DNA from: Poseidonibacter lekithochrous
GTDB taxonomy: Bacteria > Campylobacterota > Campylobacteria > Campylobacterales > Arcobacteraceae
NCBI RefSeq assembly: GCF_018861145.1
Contig: NZ_JAHKQT010000023.1
Coordinates: 1 to 64,000, forward strand
Direction of reading: 5' to 3'
Length of the DNA stretch: 64,000 bases
Part shown: piece by piece, positions 1 to 9,883 of the stretch
How the letters are laid out: each line of letters opens with the position of its first letter
How positions within the stretch are numbered: position 1 is the first letter of the stretch
The notes under the pieces: generated by a model
Seen by the model: only the letters and a program-made list of their open reading frames with translations
What the model was told of the DNA's origin: nothing
The model's database searches: none
Program-made: the position numbers and the translations under genes

Positions 1-3000
1 GCACTTACACCATCAAGTACTGAAATAGTTTCACCATTTACTAATCCTGATGCTGTAAATCCTGATACTGTTTGTGTTAAACCATTATAAGTTACTGTAT
101 CTGAGTTTGCTGTTACTGTTGCATTGGCTTTTTCAATTGTTGCTTTTGTTTCGGCAGTTTCATTTGCAATTGTATAGTTACTTGCATCTTTACCTGTTTT
201 ACCTAAATCTGAAACTGTTACATTTTTATCTACACCTACATTTTTATCTGCGAATGTTGCTGTTCCACTAAAGCTTACATCATCTCCTTTTATTAATCCA
301 CTTGGAGAAATACCTCTTGATACATTATTTACATACTCAGATAAAGTTACATCTGCTGCAGTTGTTCCATCATATGTTTTATCTGTAGCTGTTGCACTTA
401 CTGTTACTTCTCTTGCTGTGATTGTTGCTTCTGTTTGGGCAGTTGTTGTTGTAAGGTTATAATTGTTTTTATCTGTTCCATCTAGTTCTAAACCAGTAAT
501 GTTTACAGTTTTATTTGTTCCTACATTTTTATCAGTAAAAGCTCCTATTGAATTAACTACGCTTAATGTATCATTTTCAACTATTCCTGTAAAAGATGAA
601 TTTGTTGTATTTAATGTAGCATTTGTTGATGCATCATATGTTTTATTTGAAGCTGTTATTCCTGTGATTGATGTTATTTCTTTTGGAGTAATTGTATATT
701 CTCCATTTGTATGTTTTGTTAATGAGTAGTTTTCTTTATCACTTCCAGATAAACTTAATCCTGTAAAGGACACTGTCGTTGCATCTGCTACATCTTTATC
801 ATTAAATGTTCCTATTGCTGTTCCACTTAAACTTACTTCATCATCTATATATGCTTTTCCATCACTAGAAGTTCCATCTCCTACTGTTTGAAATGCTTGT
901 AATGAAGCTGTTCCATTTACTATTGCATCTGTAGTTCCATCATATATTTTATTCGCACTTGTTAATCCACTTATAGTTAAGGCTTTTTTTGAAATATCAG
1001 CTGTTGTTGTTGCAGTTGTTGTTATAAGATTGTAATTATTTTTATCTGTTCCACCTAGTTCTAAACCAGTAATATTTACAGTTTTATTTGTTCCTACATT
1101 TTTATCCGCAAATGTTGCTGTTCCACCTAAAGTTACTGTATCACCTGAGATAATATCACTTGAAGCTAAAGTTGTAGTTGCAGCTGTTGTTGCATCGTAT
1201 GTTTTATCCGTAGCTGTTGCGCTTACTGTGATTTCTTTTGGAGTGATTGTTAGTTTTCCATCTGTATTTCCAGTATTTTTTACAGTCAAAAACTCATTTG
1301 TTGAAGCAACTTGAATACCATCATATATTCCTGCATTTTTGTAACCTGTTACATCTTTGCTATCTTTTTGAAATTTATAATCTCCATCTAGAAAAGAATA
1401 ATCATCTCCAAATGCTTTTGAGAAGAAGCTACTTAGTGTGTTACCATTATAAATACTTGTTTTATCTGTTGCAAGAGTATATGAAAGAGATAGAGGTGAG
1501 ATTGCCCAATAATATTTATCATTATCTGAGTCATATTTTATAACTGGAGTATTTTGTGTTACAGTAGAATCTGCTACTATATCCCAAGTTGCTGTTTTAT
1601 AAATCCCACCATAAGACATTTCTTTTGTAGTTAATCCTGTAATTCCAGAGACTTCCACATCTGACATACCAGTTGGATTTTTTGTTTTATCATAGAATGA
1701 GTTTGTAATTTCTAAAGTATTATTGTTGATTCCAATCAAACCACCTTTACTAGCAGAACCATTACTACTATTATTTAAGTTTTCAGGATAATCACCAGGA
1801 TAGTAACCAGGAAAACCAATATAATCATCATAATAATTATTAGTAACAGTTCCTTTACTTCCTCCCGTACTATTAACAGTTCCACTTGCATAAGAATTTG
1901 TGATTATTATTTCATCATTAGTCTCTCCTATTAATCCACCTACTGTTGAATTTCCACCATTACCAGCAATAGATGCCGTACCACCAACACCACCTGTACC
2001 AGTAACAGAAGCAGAAGAATATGAGTTAGAAATAGAAGAAGTACTAACAGAACCGATTAATCCACCTACTATAGAATTTCCACCATTACCTGCAGTAGAA
2101 GATGCCGTACCACCAAGACCACCTATACCAGTAACAGAAGCAGAAGAATATGAGTTAGAAATAGAAGAAGTACTAACAGAACCAATTAATCCACCTACTG
2201 TTGAATTTCCACCATTCCCAGCATTCGTAGTAGCAGTACCACCTATACCTCCAGTACTAGATATTGTTCCTGAAGAATAAGAGTTTGAAATAACAGATGA
2301 AATAGCAGAACCAATTAAAGCACCTACAGTGGAATAATTACCACTATTCCCTTGAGCAAAACCATAGTCACCCCAGCCTTTATTACCTACATTTGTAATA
2401 TTTGTATTAATTACACCAATATTTTGAATTGTAGCTCCAGATGTATATCCAAAAAGCCCAACATAACTATCAGTATTATTTATATATAAATCAGAAATAG
2501 TATTACCTAAACCATCAAAAGTTCCTTTGAAAGAATTAGTTTCACTATCTCCAATAGGATCCCAACCTTTTCCATCATTTGCTGTACTACTTGCTAAATT
2601 TGTATAATCAGATGTAGCTGAGCTTAAATTATTTAATAAACTAAAGTAGTAACCTTCACTTAAAATATTTGAGTTATTTATATTTTGTAGCTGTGTCCAG
2701 TTTGTGATTGTATATGCACTTTCATCTGTTCCCATACCACCTTCAAATAGTGTTGTAAAAGATTTATCTTCATCTTTTGTAACTGAAGTAAGATATGGTA
2801 AAACTAATACTCCATATCCTTTTACACTTGAGTCATTTTCAGAAGTTGTCCATGGACTATCTGTTAAATCTGTAAAGGCTGTTACTATTTCAGCTTTTGT
2901 TTTTCCATAAGTATCACTATCACTCATCTCAGCTTTATTTGCTTCATTGTCATAGTAGGAATTACTTATTTCAGAATTATTATTATAACCAAGTAACCCT

Positions 3001-4946
3001 CCTATACTATTACCCTCTCCTGAAACAGTTCCACTTGCATAAGAGTTCTTTATTGTAGAATTATTATTATTACCAACTAATCCTCCTATATTATTCGTTC
3101 CTGAAACAGTTCCATTTGCATAAGAGTTCTCTATTGTAGAATAAGAATTATTACCAACTAATCCTCCTATAAATAAAATTCCATCAACTGTTCCACTTAC
3201 ATAGGACTTCTCTATTGTAGAAGTATTAGTATTAAACCCAACTAATCCTCCTATATAATCTTCTCCTATAATACTGACATTTGTAACACCAATATTCTTA
3301 ATAGTTGCACCATTCGTACGACCAAATAATCCTAAAGAGTCTTCATTCGGTCTATTTATTGTCAAATTTGAAATAGTATGCCCAAGACCATCAAAATTTC
3401 CTTTAAATTGTGTTGAATTATCACCTAGTGGGTCAAATCCATTATACTCTTCACTATCATCAATTTCATTCCAAGTAGAAGTATCCCTTGCATCAATATC
3501 AGCTCCTAAAACATAATTTCCGTATAAACTAGTACTATCTTTATTTATACCTTGTAAATCAGTTCCAGTTGTTGAACCTGCACTTCCTAGTTCTGTAATA
3601 ACAGTCCAAGTCGTAGGATTAATATCTGCATCATTTCCAAGTTTTGTGATAAAATTATCACCTGCTTTTAGATTTACTGCTGCATTCACATTATATGTTG
3701 ATTCATTATCTGTATTTACATTTGCTTGTCCGTAATAAAGTGCTAATTTTCCATCATCATTTGTAGCTGTTATACTTTCATTTATATTGATATCATTATG
3801 AGCATTTAAAGTAAGCGTTTTTGCTGTACTCCATTCTATTTCACTATTTACATTTATATCTCCATCGCTTCCACTTTCATTTGAAGAAGTATCCACTGAA
3901 CTTGAAGAAGTTTCTGTCTCAATAGTAACATCACCTGTTCCAAGAGCAGTTTCAATAGTAGTAGCTAAAGTATCATCTATGTTTACATTTACAGGATCAA
4001 TTAACCACTCATCAGCTGTTATAGTTGCATCTTCTAAAATAGTAAAATCTTTCCCTGATGTTTCCACAAAGCCATCTTTTGCTTCAATAGTTCCACCAAC
4101 TTGAACCTCTCCACCATGAGCGAATAATTCAACATTTCCCATCAATCCATCTAAAGAATTAGCTTCAATAATCCCTGTATTATTAACTACACCTTTTAGG
4201 AGTTCATTTACAGCATTTGTAGTTAAGTAAACTTCTCCACCATCAGCTAAAATAGTTCCTGAGTTTTCAACCATTGCATCTAGAACTCCTTTATTAACTA
4301 CTAGGTTTACTAGTGAGTTTCCATTTAGGTTTACTGTGTATTCACTTGCTGCTGTTAAATGAACTTTTCCTTTAACTGCTTTTATTGTTCCACTATTTCT
4401 TACTTCATTTGAAGCTAATACTACATATCCATTATTTGATACTTCAATTGCTCCAAGGTTAATAACTGAATTTTCTGAATTATTTTTAAACTTATAATTT
4501 CCTGCTTGAAAATCAGAATCTGAAAGTTCACCTGTAGTTGCTAAGATACCTGCTGTGTTTATACTTGCATTTTTTCCAAATAAAACACCATTTGAATTTA
4601 AAAGCCATACTTGACCATTTGCGTTTAATGCTCCATTTATAACTGAGCTTTCATTTCCTACTACTCTGTTTAATGTAATAGAGTTAATATCAGGTTGATT
4701 AAAATTTACTGTTTCATCTGTTGCTATATCAAAATTCTGCCAGTTTATACTAGCTTTGGATGAGCTTTGGTCTATGTTGGTTACTTTTCCACTCTGAGAA
4801 ATATTTGCAGTTCCACTTGTAACTGTTCCTCCACTTGGACTTGCACTTGCAATTACAACTGAACCTAAAAGTGCAGATACTACTAATGATATCTTTCCTC
4901 CTTTTAAGATTCTAAATCTTGAACTAAAATCTATTAAGCGTTTCAT
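1..4946 (-). CDS. Two-partner-secretion adhesin (filamentous-haemagglutinin type), 3' end outside window
   Basis: The minus-strand frame is open from the ATG at 4946 to the left edge (about 1648 codons) and has no stop in the window. An RBS (AAGGAAA) precedes the ATG. Residues 1-37 form an extended signal peptide (MKRLIDFSSRF... then a hydrophobic stretch ending ASAS). A TPS secretion domain follows, with the LLNSNGVLFGKNA variant of the NPNG motif near residue 120. Residues about 500-1080 hold two blocks of GLUG repeats (IGGLVGNN...NSYASGTVSG), each introduced by FDGLG-type sequence. From about residue 1240, four YDG repeats (KTYDGTT, ADKNVG) lead into an MBG-like unit at the edge. Family knowledge: such proteins are exported through a TpsB/CdiB-type outer-membrane pore and act in adhesion, aggregation or contact inhibition. 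No pore gene or toxin tip is visible here. The divergent two-component system suggests regulated expression. The substrate or ligand is unknown. Confidence 0.9.
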   Translation of the reverse strand, partial: MKRLIDFSSRFRILKGGKISLVVSALLGSVVIASASPSGGTVTSGTANISQSGKVTNIDQSSSKASINWQNFDIATDETVNFNQPDINSITLNRVVGNESSVINGALNANGQVWLLNSNGVLFGKNASINTAGILATTGELSDSDFQAGNYKFKNNSENSVINLGAIEVSNNGYVVLASNEVRNSGTIKAVKGKVHLTAASEYTVNLNGNSLVNLVVNKGVLDAMVENSGTILADGGEVYLTTNAVNELLKGVVNNTGIIEANSLDGLMGNVELFAHGGEVQVGGTIEAKDGFVETSGKDFTILEDATITADEWLIDPVNVNIDDTLATTIETALGTGDVTIETETSSSSVDTSSNESGSDGDINVNSEIEWSTAKTLTLNAHNDININESITATNDDGKLALYYGQANVNTDNESTYNVNAAVNLKAGDNFITKLGNDADINPTTWTVITELGSAGSTTGTDLQGINKDSTSLYGNYVLGADIDARDTSTWNEIDDSEEYNGFDPLGDNSTQFKGNFDGLGHTISNLTINRPNEDSLGLFGRTNGATIKNIGVTNVSIIGEDYIGGLVGFNTNTSTIEKSYVSGTVDGILFIGGLVGNNSYSTIENSYANGTVSGTNNIGGLVGNNNNSTIKNSYASGTVSGEGNSIGGLLGYNNNSEISNSYYDNEANKAEMSDSDTYGKTKAEIVTAFTDLTDSPWTTSENDSSVKGYGVLVLPYLTSVTKDEDKSFTTLFEGGMGTDESAYTITNWTQLQNINNSNILSEGYYFSLLNNLSSATSDYTNLASSTANDGKGWDPIGDSETNSFKGTFDGLGNTISDLYINNTDSYVGLFGYTSGATIQNIGVINTNITNVGNKGWGDYGFAQGNSGNYSTVGALIGSAISSVISNSYSSGTISSTGGIGGTATTNAGNGGNSTVGGLIGSVSTSSISNSYSSASVTGIGGLGGTASSTAGNGGNSIVGGLIGSVSTSSISNSYSSASVTGTGGVGGTASIAGNGGNSTVGGLIGETNDEIIITNSYASGTVNSTGGSKGTVTNNYYDDYIGFPGYYPGDYPENLNNSSNGSASKGGLIGINNNTLEITNSFYDKTKNPTGMSDVEVSGITGLTTKEMSYGGIYKTATWDIVADSTVTQNTPVIKYDSDNDKYYWAISPLSLSYTLATDKTSIYNGNTLSSFFSKAFGDDYSFLDGDYKFQKDSKDVTGYKNAGIYDGIQVASTNEFLTVKNTGNTDGKLTITPKEITVSATATDKTYDATTAATTTLASSDIISGDTVTLGGTATFADKNVGTNKTVNITGLELGGTDKNNYNLITTTATTTADISKKALTISGLTSANKIYDGTTDAIVNGTASLQAFQTVGDGTSSDGKAYIDDEVSLSGTAIGTFNDKDVADATTVSFTGLSLSGSDKENYSLTKHTNGEYTITPKEITSITGITASNKTYDASTNATLNTTNSSFTGIVENDTLSVVNSIGAFTDKNVGTNKTVNITGLELDGTDKNNYNLTTTTAQTEATITAREVTVSATATDKTYDGTTAADVTLSEYVNNVSRGISPSGLIKGDDVSFSGTATFADKNVGVDKNVTVSDLGKTGKDASNYTIANETAETKATIEKANATVTANSDTVTYNGLTQTVSGFTASGLVNGETISVLDGVS
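100..1230 (-). repeat. Four YDG-domain repeats inside the adhesin
   Basis: Within the adhesin, the coding sequence for K-(T/I)-Y-D-(G/A) recurs at about 1187-1210, 931-955, 627-650 and 367-380. Each copy is followed by a TFADKNVG or similar segment. Spacing is roughly 255-305 bp. Copies are clearly related but diverged, as is usual for stacked extracellular repeat domains. Confidence 0.8.
1999..2256 (-). repeat. Tandem near-identical 129-bp (43-residue) GLUG repeat
   Basis: Two units start at 1999 and 2128, exactly 129 bp (43 codons) apart. A run of about 55 bp starting CCAGTAACAGAAGCAGAAG is identical in both. The copies differ at only a few sites downstream. Such high identity points to a recent duplication or ongoing homogenisation within the GLUG block. 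Confidence 0.85.
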
Positions 4947-5125
4947 ATTTTTTCCTTAAAAAAAGTTATTTTAAAAATAATAACAAATCTATATCAATAC
5001 AAAATCAATAAGAATAACTTTTTTTATACAATTTCAAAATTTGTAGTTACTTTATAAACCTATTGATTTTGTGTTGATTTTGATATACTATAATTCTTAA
5101 TAAGATAATAAAAAAGTAGTAAATA
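4947..5125. promoter_or_regulatory. Divergent promoter region with 11-bp-phased inverted repeat blocks
   Basis: The region separates the adhesin (minus) from the response regulator (plus). ATCAATA occurs at 4993-4999 and 5004-5010. Its near complement TATTGAT/TGTTGAT occurs at 5061-5067 and 5072-5078. Within each block the period is 11 bp, and the two blocks are inverted copies of each other (17 of 18 bases). A TATAAT -10 candidate for the plus-strand operon lies at 5089-5094, just behind the right block. OmpR/PhoB-type regulators are known to bind tandem sites about 11 bp apart, so these are probably sites for the adjacent regulator. Confidence 0.65.
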
Positions 5126-5806
5126 GTGATAAATAACCTAAAAGAATTAAATGTATTATATATAGATGATGATAAAGTAGCCTGCAAACATATGGAGGCT
5201 ACATTGTCTTACTTCTTCAAAGAAGTATTTATTGAACACAATGGATTAAATGCCTTAGATATATATCAAAAAGAATCAATACATCTTTTACTAGTTGATT
5301 ATGATATGCCTATTATGAATGGTTTGTCTTTTTTACAAGAAATAAGAAAAATAAATAATACTATTCCAGCAGTAATAATTAGTTCTTATAACGACAAAGA
5401 AAAATTATTAAAAGCTATGAAGTTAAATCTTGTAGCTTATTTAACAAAACCTTTAGAATTTAGTGATTTAAAAGATGTTCTTGAAGAGTGTTCTTTATGG
5501 ATGGATAAACATGGTTTATTAAAAGTATCAATTTCAGAAAACTGTGTGTATGATTACTCTACAAAAACAATTAGAACAAATGATGACGTTATTTCACTTA
5601 CAGCTTATGAATACAGAATATTCGAGTTTCTTTTAACAAATAAAAATAAAGTTGTTACCTTTGAAGAAATATTCTATGTTTTAGATAATGAGGATGCAAA
5701 TAAAAAATCTTTAACAAGTTTAGTTTATAAGATAAATAAAAAGCTATCAAGTCCTGTAATAAAAAATATTAAAGATGTAGGATATACGATGGTTAGGATG
5801 AAATAA
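5126..5806 (+). CDS. OmpR-family response regulator
   Basis: 226 aa from a GTG start. The N-terminal receiver domain has the acidic pair D14/D15, phosphoacceptor D58 (LLVDYDMP) and a conserved lysine in AYLTKP near residue 107. The C-terminal winged-helix DNA-binding domain spans about 130-226 (ISLTAYEYRIFEFL ... IKNIKDVGYTM). The stop overlaps the start of the histidine kinase by one base, so the two are translationally coupled partners. The divergent adhesin and the phased repeats between them suggest that it controls adhesin expression and its own. The target assignment is inference. Confidence 0.9.
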   Translation: MINNLKELNVLYIDDDKVACKHMEATLSYFFKEVFIEHNGLNALDIYQKESIHLLLVDYDMPIMNGLSFLQEIRKINNTIPAVIISSYNDKEKLLKAMKLNLVAYLTKPLEFSDLKDVLEECSLWMDKHGLLKVSISENCVYDYSTKTIRTNDDVISLTAYEYRIFEFLLTNKNKVVTFEEIFYVLDNEDANKKSLTSLVYKINKKLSSPVIKNIKDVGYTMVRMK

Positions 5807-7662
5807 TGATTTTAAAACTTTTATTTATTCTACTTTTATCTTTTAATTTTGCAAATGCATTTATTATAAATGCTCAACAAGATTTATATAATTTTGATAA
5901 TTTTAAAACTTATTATGATGAAGATAATAAAAAAAATATAGATGATTTTTTGGAAAATAAAGAGCTTTTTAAAAATAGTGCTAAAACAAATATTGGAATA
6001 AAAAAATTTCCAGTTTGGACTTATGGAAAAATAGAAAATAAAACTTCCAAAGATTTAGATTTAGTTTTTTCAAACCCTAGAGCAGGAATTGATTTTATAA
6101 AAGTTTTTATTGTAAAAGATAATAAAATTTATAAGACTTATGATTTAGGGGATATGAATCCCTTAGAAAATAGAGATTTAATTCATAGAAAATCTAACTT
6201 TTCACTTGAACTATTACAAAGTGACAAATATGAATTTTTTATTAAATACAAATCTTTTGGGGCTATTGATATAAATTGGAATATTGAAGAGAAAAAAAGC
6301 CATATACAAAAAACATCAAGAGAATCAATGCTTTTTGGTTTTATCGCAGGATTTATATTATTGATATTAATTTTTGTAATTTATATAGATGTAACTTTTC
6401 CCAAAATGATAAATAAAATTTATTTCTTTTTAATACTTTTTGCTCTTTTAGCTGAATTTGCAATTTCAGGTATTCTTTATGAATTAGGATTAAATTCTTA
6501 TTTTAACACTATATCTTCATGGTCTTTAGGTACTCTGGCTTCTGCATTGATAGGTTTATTTCCTATTTATTTTTTCCCATTAAGTAAGATACTTCCAAAA
6601 ACAACTTTTTTTTTAAAATTATTGATTTTTAATTTATTTGTATTAGCTGTGATTTTTTTATTTTATCCTATGAATAATGATTTATTATATTATGCTCCTT
6701 ATTCAAATTTATTATTCTTGATTATCTGTTTTACATTGTTTTATGTGTCAGTTATTTTATACAAAAATAAGATTGACGGGTACAAATTTTATTTACTAGG
6801 AAATGTAATTTTTGTAGTAACTGGTGTTTATTTTGTAATGGGATTATTAGGATTTATACCAGCTGATTATTTATTTAGTTTATCTATAGGTATTGGTTTA
6901 TTTTTTAATATTTTATGTCTAGGATTAATGATTATCAGTTTATTAATGAAAATAGATAAAGATAAAGAAAAGGCCTTAATTCTTGTAAGCGAATATTCAA
7001 AACTGTCAAGTATAGGACAATCTATGGTTAATATTTCACATCAATGGAAAGAACCTATTAATCATATTTATTATGCTATTAACAACATACAAGCAGCAAA
7101 AGAGTTTAATGACCCAAATTTATCAAGTATTATTGATAATTCTGTAAATCAAATTAAAGATACTACAAAATATATGACAAATACTGCTAAGAATTTTTTA
7201 TCTATATATGAAGATAAAATTATTATGAAAAATATCGAGATTACAAAATCAATTGAGTTAATTATTGAGATTTTAAAAAAAGAAATATCTGAAATGAATG
7301 TTAAAGTTAAAATTGATTCGAGTTATAATAATTTTATATTTACAGATAAATATCTTGTTTCAAATATATTTATGATAGTTTTAGAAAATAGTGTAAAAAC
7401 TTTTAGAAATAGGAATATAAAAAATCCTAAAATTAATATTGAGATAATACAAATAGAAAAAACTTTTACTATAAAAATAAGTGATAATGCAGGTGGGATT
7501 AAAGAACATAATATTGAGTCTATTTTCGAAAAAGACTTAACAAATTCTAATTCAACTGGACTTGGACTTTTTTTAGCAAAAAATATTTTAAATATGAAAT
7601 TAAATGGGGATATAAGTGCTGAAAATATTGATAATGGAGTTTGTTTTACAATTAAACTTTAA
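5806..7662 (+). CDS. 7TMR-DISM sensor histidine kinase
   Basis: 618 aa. A signal peptide (about 1-18) precedes a periplasmic 7TMR-DISMED2-like sensor domain (about 30-165). Seven membrane helices follow (about 175-380). The dimerisation/phosphotransfer helix carries the H-box SIGQSMVNISHQWKEPIN with the phospho-accepting histidine near residue 410. The ATPase domain shows the N box (LENSVKTF), G1 (SDNAGGI) and G2 (STGLGLFLAKNI). It is the cognate partner of the upstream regulator, with overlapping TAATG. DISM sensors are thought to sense carbohydrate-like or outer-surface ligands; the ligand here is unknown. Confidence 0.88.
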   Translation: MILKLLFILLLSFNFANAFIINAQQDLYNFDNFKTYYDEDNKKNIDDFLENKELFKNSAKTNIGIKKFPVWTYGKIENKTSKDLDLVFSNPRAGIDFIKVFIVKDNKIYKTYDLGDMNPLENRDLIHRKSNFSLELLQSDKYEFFIKYKSFGAIDINWNIEEKKSHIQKTSRESMLFGFIAGFILLILIFVIYIDVTFPKMINKIYFFLILFALLAEFAISGILYELGLNSYFNTISSWSLGTLASALIGLFPIYFFPLSKILPKTTFFLKLLIFNLFVLAVIFLFYPMNNDLLYYAPYSNLLFLIICFTLFYVSVILYKNKIDGYKFYLLGNVIFVVTGVYFVMGLLGFIPADYLFSLSIGIGLFFNILCLGLMIISLLMKIDKDKEKALILVSEYSKLSSIGQSMVNISHQWKEPINHIYYAINNIQAAKEFNDPNLSSIIDNSVNQIKDTTKYMTNTAKNFLSIYEDKIIMKNIEITKSIELIIEILKKEISEMNVKVKIDSSYNNFIFTDKYLVSNIFMIVLENSVKTFRNRNIKNPKINIEIIQIEKTFTIKISDNAGGIKEHNIESIFEKDLTNSNSTGLGLFLAKNILNMKLNGDISAENIDNGVCFTIKL

Positions 7663-7670
7663 TTAATTAT

Positions 7671-7700
7671 ATATGAAAACTATAGTTTTAGTTTTCATAT
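7671..7700. terminator. Hairpin terminator between convergent genes
   Basis: Perfect 10-bp stem (ATATGAAAAC / GTTTTCATAT) with a 10-nt loop, followed on the plus strand by AATTTTT. It sits between the histidine kinase (ends 7662) and aroE (minus, ends 7721), and probably serves the kinase operon. Confidence 0.75.
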
Positions 7701-7720
7701 AATTTTTAATTTCTAGATAT

Positions 7721-8512
7721 CTAACCTTGTTTTAAGCCTTCTCTCATAGCTTCACTTACTTTCTCATTTACTTTTTGTTTAGTAAAATATTCAAGTGCTA
7801 AAACACCTTGATAAAGAAGCATATCCTCTCCGTCTTTTATCTCTAAACCATTTTTTTGTGCTAGTGATAAAAATGGTGTTATTTTCCCATATACGCAATC
7901 AAATGCATATTTTGCTTCTTTAAATATTTCTTCTAAAAGTTCTTTATCACAGGGTAAATACTCATCTTTAAGTCCTGCGCTTGTTGAATTTACTACTAAG
8001 TCATATTTTTTAGGTTTAAAGTTATTCCAAGAGTATGAAGTGATACCTTCCTTTTTGAAAAACTCTAGTTTTCCTTCACTTCTATTTAATACTGTTACAT
8101 CTATATTACTTTCTTGTAAGGCTAGGGCGATTGCTTTTGCAGTTCCTCCAGCTCCTAGTAATAATACTGATTTAACATCTTTAAAAGACTCAATTGCTTT
8201 TAAAAAACCTGGTGCATCTGTGTTATAGGCTATTACTTTTCCATTTTCATTTATATAAGTATTTACTGCTTGTATTTTTTGCGCTAATCCTCTTACTTCA
8301 TCTGCATTAGCATATGCATGTTCTTTATGAGGAACTGTTATGTTTGCACCTTGATAGTTGTTTTCTAAGAAAGTCTTTTTTATTGTGCTTCCATCTAGTA
8401 ATTGATGTTTTTCATAAACAGCATTATATTTTAAGTTTTCAAATCCTGCATTTTGCATTTGAGGTGACTTTGAATGCGCTACTGGGTTTCCAAATATTAC
8501 GAATTTTTCCAT
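7721..8512 (-). CDS. aroE: Shikimate dehydrogenase
   Basis: 263 aa, normal length. Reduces 3-dehydroshikimate to shikimate with NADPH in the chorismate pathway. Visible motifs: the substrate site VFGNPVAHSKSPQMQN near the start, the catalytic-lysine motif ANITVPHKE (about 57-65), AYNTDAPGF with the conserved Asp, and the nucleotide-binding LLGAGGTAKAIA. The C-terminal GEDMLLYQGVLALEYF is typical. It lies 12 bp downstream of a methyltransferase gene on the same strand. Confidence 0.95.
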   Translation of the reverse strand: MEKFVIFGNPVAHSKSPQMQNAGFENLKYNAVYEKHQLLDGSTIKKTFLENNYQGANITVPHKEHAYANADEVRGLAQKIQAVNTYINENGKVIAYNTDAPGFLKAIESFKDVKSVLLLGAGGTAKAIALALQESNIDVTVLNRSEGKLEFFKKEGITSYSWNNFKPKKYDLVVNSTSAGLKDEYLPCDKELLEEIFKEAKYAFDCVYGKITPFLSLAQKNGLEIKDGEDMLLYQGVLALEYFTKQKVNEKVSEAMREGLKQG

Positions 8513-8524
8513 GGTTTACCTTAT

Positions 8525-9133
8525 TTATTTTTTTACTATTAGATTAAATAATGGATAGTGTTTTCCATTTTTTTCTTGATTATATACGATATTATAAGCT
8601 ATTATCTCAAAGCCAAGATTTTTTGCAATATCAAAAAGCTCTTCTTTCTCATATCCAAAGTGTTCAACTCCATCATTTTCTTTGTCTTTATGAAAAGAAC
8701 CATCTTCTTTATCTAAGTCATTTATACATAAAATACCACCATTTTTTAGTGTATTATATGATTTTTTGAAAAACATATTTGTATCTTTTATATGGTGCAT
8801 TGTTTTTGATGATATGATTAAATCAAAAGTTTCTTTTGGAAGCTCTTCTTCATTCATATTATGTTTGATAGCTTTTATATCTTCAAGTTCAAACTCTGCT
8901 ACTTTTTTATTAAATACTTCGATCATTCCATTTGAATAATCCATACCTGTTACATTATTTGTCTCATTTTTTAAAGCAAATGCAATAAATCCTGTACCAC
9001 ATCCATAATCCAAAATATTTGCATCATCTTTTATCTGTACATTCTTTAATAAGTCTTGTACACAGGCATCTGAACTTTCAATACTCACTTGTCGTTTATC
9101 CCAAGTTTTTGCTGCTTCATCAAATCTATTCAA
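8525..9133 (-). CDS. Class I SAM-dependent methyltransferase
   Basis: 202 aa. SAM-binding motif I is ILDYGCGTGFIAFAL (about 40-54), followed by the acidic ribose-binding GMDYSNGMIE. Motif IV is FDLIISSKTMHHI. It resembles small UbiE/BioC-like soluble methyltransferases. The substrate cannot be read from sequence. It is co-directional with aroE, but no pathway link is evident. Confidence 0.85.
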   Translation of the reverse strand: MNRFDEAAKTWDKRQVSIESSDACVQDLLKNVQIKDDANILDYGCGTGFIAFALKNETNNVTGMDYSNGMIEVFNKKVAEFELEDIKAIKHNMNEEELPKETFDLIISSKTMHHIKDTNMFFKKSYNTLKNGGILCINDLDKEDGSFHKDKENDGVEHFGYEKEELFDIAKNLGFEIIAYNIVYNQEKNGKHYPLFNLIVKK

Positions 9134-9214
9134 TTTATATCCTTCAAATTAAAAATGAATTATATCAAAATCAATCTTTTTAATGTAAAATAAGAAAAAA
9201 CTAAAAGAAGAAAT

Positions 9215-9883
9215 ATGGAAAATATATTAGCAGTATTTACAGATATAAACGATGGAAACCTCGCCTACCATGTAGGAGATGAAAAGACTAACGTGGATAA
9301 AAATAGAAAAAACTTAGCAAAAAAATATAACTATGATTATAAAAAACTAGTTTCAATGAATCAAACACATGGAAACACTGTACAAATAGTGGACTTAAAC
9401 TCAGAAAAAATCATTGATAATTGTGATGGCTTAATCACAAATACAAAAGATTTACCTCTTATGGTAATGGTAGCTGATTGTATTCCTATTTTATTACATG
9501 ATGAAAAAAAAGGTGTAATAGCAGCAATTCATGCAGGAAGAAACTCGACATTTTTAAGAATTGCAGAAGTTGCAATAAATAAAATGAAAGAAAATTTCGG
9601 CACAAATCCTTTAGATATAAAAGCAACACTAGGTCCTAGTATTCAAAAATGTTGTTATGAAGTAAGTATTGAATTATCAAATATAGTAAAAACATCTTTT
9701 GGTTCACAGTTTGTAAAAGGAAGATATATTGATTTACAAGCTATAAATAAAGCAATTCTAAGAGAGAATGGAGTTGAAAAAATTGAAGATCCCACTATTT
9801 GTACAAAATGTACAAGTAAAGTACATTATTCATATAGGAAAAATCATAAAACTGGAAGATTTTCTGGAATAATTAAATTATAA
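9215..9883 (+). CDS. pgeF: PgeF/YfiH-family purine nucleoside phosphorylase (polyphenol oxidase family)
   Basis: 222 aa. Family hallmarks are visible: MNQTHGNTVQIVD, VADCIPILLHD, IAAIHAGRNSTF and LGPSIQKCCYEV. The family was first called multicopper polyphenol oxidase or laccase (DUF152) and is also assigned an adenosine/purine nucleoside phosphorylase activity and a peptidoglycan-editing role. The second motif reads HAGR instead of the more usual HAGW. It is monocistronic and divergent from the methyltransferase. Confidence 0.85.
   Translation: MENILAVFTDINDGNLAYHVGDEKTNVDKNRKNLAKKYNYDYKKLVSMNQTHGNTVQIVDLNSEKIIDNCDGLITNTKDLPLMVMVADCIPILLHDEKKGVIAAIHAGRNSTFLRIAEVAINKMKENFGTNPLDIKATLGPSIQKCCYEVSIELSNIVKTSFGSQFVKGRYIDLQAINKAILRENGVEKIEDPTICTKCTSKVHYSYRKNHKTGRFSGIIKL

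Noticed and set aside
1900..2280. Plus-strand ORF rich in Pro, Glu and Val repeats
   Set aside because: It is the complement of the GLUG repeats of the adhesin; the minus frame is continuous, has motifs and an RBS.
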